From an uncultured Lachnospiraceae bacterium (GTDB lineage: Bacteria > Bacillota > Clostridia > Lachnospirales > Lachnospiraceae): 16,688 nt of DNA. Of the stretch, positions 15,180-16,688 are shown piece after piece (position 1 is the first letter of the stretch; each line of letters begins with the position of its first letter). The notes beneath the pieces are model-generated. The model did no database searches and was not told where the DNA came from. It saw only the letters and a list, made by a program, of their open reading frames with translations. Position numbers and translations under genes: made by a program. Location of the stretch: the NCBI GenBank assembly GCA_946183625.1, contig CAMHCL010000026.1, positions 1 through 16,688 on the forward strand, given 5' to 3'.

Positions 15180-16640
15180 TCACTCCACCTCCATATCAGT
15201 CTTTAAAGCATTTATAACGGCTTTAGCCTTATTCAGACTTTCCTGATATTCTGTTTCAGGGACTGAATCAGCAACGATTCCTGCTCCGCTCCTAACGAAT
15301 ACCCTGCCATTCTTCTTATATGCGATCCTTATTGCTATACATGTATCCATATTTCCTGTGAAATCTACATAACCTATAGCTCCACCATAGATACCTCTCT
15401 TGTTCTGCTCCAGCTCATCTATCAACTGACATGCTCTTATCTTCGGAGCACCGGATAATGTACCTGCCGGCAGGACTGCTTCTATCGCATCAAGTGCATC
15501 CTTGTCATCTCTTATCTCACCACGCACAGTAGATCCAATATGCATTACATGGGAGAATTTAAGGACATCCATATATCTTTCAACTTCTACTGTTCCGAAT
15601 TTGCTGACTCTTCCCAGATCATTTCTGCCCAGGTCCACCAGCATGTTGTGCTCTGCCAGCTCCTTCTCATCTACCAGGAGTTCACTTTCAAGCCTTCTAT
15701 CCTCTGCTTCATTCACTCCTCTAGGTCTTGTGCCTGCAAGTGGAAATGTATGGAGTACTCCGTCTTCGAGCTTAACAAGTGTCTCCGGAGATGCTCCGGC
15801 AACCTCTACATCCGTACCCGAGAAGTAAAACATATATGGGGATGGATTTATAGTTCTTAGTACTCTGTAAGTATTAAGCAGTGAGCCTTCAAATGGAGCT
15901 GAAAGTCTGTTGGATAATACGATCTGGAATATATCACCTTCGTATATATATCTCTTTCCGTCCTCTACCATCTTGCAATATGCCGCTTCATCAAAGAGTG
16001 GTTCAAATTCACCAAGCACTCTTCCCGGCTTATCTATGGATTTTTCACCATGCTTTAACAGCTTTGCAAGATCACTTAGATCATTTACCGCTCTCTCATA
16101 TTCGGCATCCAGATTATCTAACTTTATATTCACTATAAAGATTATCTTCTGCTTAACGTTATCAAATGCGATAACCTTGTCAAAGAGCATCAGATCTACA
16201 TCCTTGAATTCATCCTCATCTTCTATATCACATTTGAGTATCGGTTCGCTATATTTCAGATAATCATAGGAGAAGTAACCTACCAGACCACCTGTAAATG
16301 ATGGAAGAAAATCAAACTTCGGACTCTTATATTCAGCAAGCAGCTGTCTTAAGAATTCAGAAGGATTCTCTGTCTGAAATTCCCTGTCTCCGGCTTTCAT
16401 ATGCCCCTTCATACAGGTTATCTCCATCTTAGGATCAAAGCCTAAAAATGTGTATCTTCCCCAGGTATCATCTGCCTGCGCCGATTCCAGCATATATGTA
16501 TGTTCCGATACATTTTTCAGAATCCTCAGGGCTTCAATGGGAGTTGTAAAATCCGACAGGATTTCACAGCTGATGGGTGCCACAGTAAAGCCATCCAGAT
16601 TCATACCACGTAGTTCCTCAAGTGTGGGTCTGATATTCAT
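15180..16640 (-). CDS. trpE: Anthranilate synthase component I
   Basis: TrpE converts chorismate and ammonia to anthranilate and pyruvate, the first step of the branch. The 486-residue protein has an N-terminal regulatory region with MLESA (50-54), matching the LLES tryptophan-binding motif, so feedback inhibition is expected. The C-terminal chorismate-binding domain carries NPSPYMFY (265-272), GASPETLV (282-289), PLAGTRPRG (300-308), LVDLGRNDLGRVS (334-346) and LPAGTLSGAPK (390-400). Aminodeoxychorismate synthase (PabB) is the main alternative. The intact LES motif, the residues PLAGTRPRG and the full trp operon behind it favour TrpE. The start ATG (16638-16640) has AAAGGAG (16647-16653) 6 nt upstream. 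It is the first gene of the operon. Confidence 0.96.
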   Translation of the reverse strand: MNIRPTLEELRGMNLDGFTVAPISCEILSDFTTPIEALRILKNVSEHTYMLESAQADDTWGRYTFLGFDPKMEITCMKGHMKAGDREFQTENPSEFLRQLLAEYKSPKFDFLPSFTGGLVGYFSYDYLKYSEPILKCDIEDEDEFKDVDLMLFDKVIAFDNVKQKIIFIVNIKLDNLDAEYERAVNDLSDLAKLLKHGEKSIDKPGRVLGEFEPLFDEAAYCKMVEDGKRYIYEGDIFQIVLSNRLSAPFEGSLLNTYRVLRTINPSPYMFYFSGTDVEVAGASPETLVKLEDGVLHTFPLAGTRPRGVNEAEDRRLESELLVDEKELAEHNMLVDLGRNDLGRVSKFGTVEVERYMDVLKFSHVMHIGSTVRGEIRDDKDALDAIEAVLPAGTLSGAPKIRACQLIDELEQNKRGIYGGAIGYVDFTGNMDTCIAIRIAYKKNGRVFVRSGAGIVADSVPETEYQESLNKAKAVINALKTDMEVE

Positions 16641-16688
16641 ACCATTCTCCTTTCTGTAGAATAAAATTTATACTCATTCGGGAAAAAT
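16641..16688 (-). promoter_or_regulatory. trpE ribosome site and end of the trp leader
   Basis: Only 48 bp of upstream sequence are present. The ribosome site AAAGGAG is at 16647-16653. At the window edge (16688-16680) the minus strand reads ATTTTTCCC, which could be the U-tract of a leader terminator, but the hairpin would lie outside the window. A TATAAA (16672-16667) is present, but its -35 region is also off the edge, so no promoter, T-box or attenuator can be called. Confidence 0.4.

Noticed and set aside
16641..16688. A T-box or trp attenuator before trpE
   Set aside because: Only 48 bp are available; a lone T-run at the edge cannot support the call.

Overview
The window looks like chromosomal DNA of an anaerobic Firmicute, most likely a Lachnospiraceae-type clostridium. 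Reasons are the modest GC content, strong AGGAGG-type ribosome sites, AT-rich intergenic regions with near-consensus sigma-A-type promoters, a PurF with a propeptide and four Fe-S cysteines, and a trpEGDCFBA operon with separate trpG, trpC and trpF. The genus is inferred from protein style only. Every convincing gene lies on the minus strand, so transcription runs from high to low coordinates. No mobile element, tRNA, rRNA or CRISPR array is visible.

Layout in order of transcription. (1) 16640 to 9992 is a complete tryptophan operon, trpE-trpG-trpD-trpC-trpF-trpB-trpA, with tight junctions: 1 bp between trpE and trpG, and an ATGA overlap between trpF and trpB. (2) 9968 to 8397, only 23 bp after trpA, is a predicted lipoprotein joining an acetolactate decarboxylase domain to a VanX-like D-Ala-D-Ala dipeptidase domain. 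This is the most unusual protein here. (3) A promoter near 8347-8374 drives gltB, purF and gltD (8232 to 609). The two glutamate synthase subunit genes are split by an amidophosphoribosyltransferase gene. (4) A second promoter near 522-550 drives amt, an ammonium transporter gene cut by the window edge at position 1.

The theme is nitrogen flow: ammonium uptake (Amt), glutamate synthesis from glutamine and 2-oxoglutarate (GltBD), and glutamine-consuming entry steps to purines (PurF) and tryptophan (TrpEG).

The most interesting non-coding signal is a family of related GGCG...CGCC-type hairpins followed by U-tracts. One copy sits in the gltB leader and two in tandem in the amt leader. All lie between promoter and ribosome site, as expected of transcription attenuators controlling nitrogen genes. 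The last amt hairpin is also enclosed by a 7-bp long-range pairing. Two 18-bp direct repeats lie just upstream of the amt promoter, and a similar sequence lies in the same place upstream of the gltB promoter, suggesting a shared activator or repressor site.
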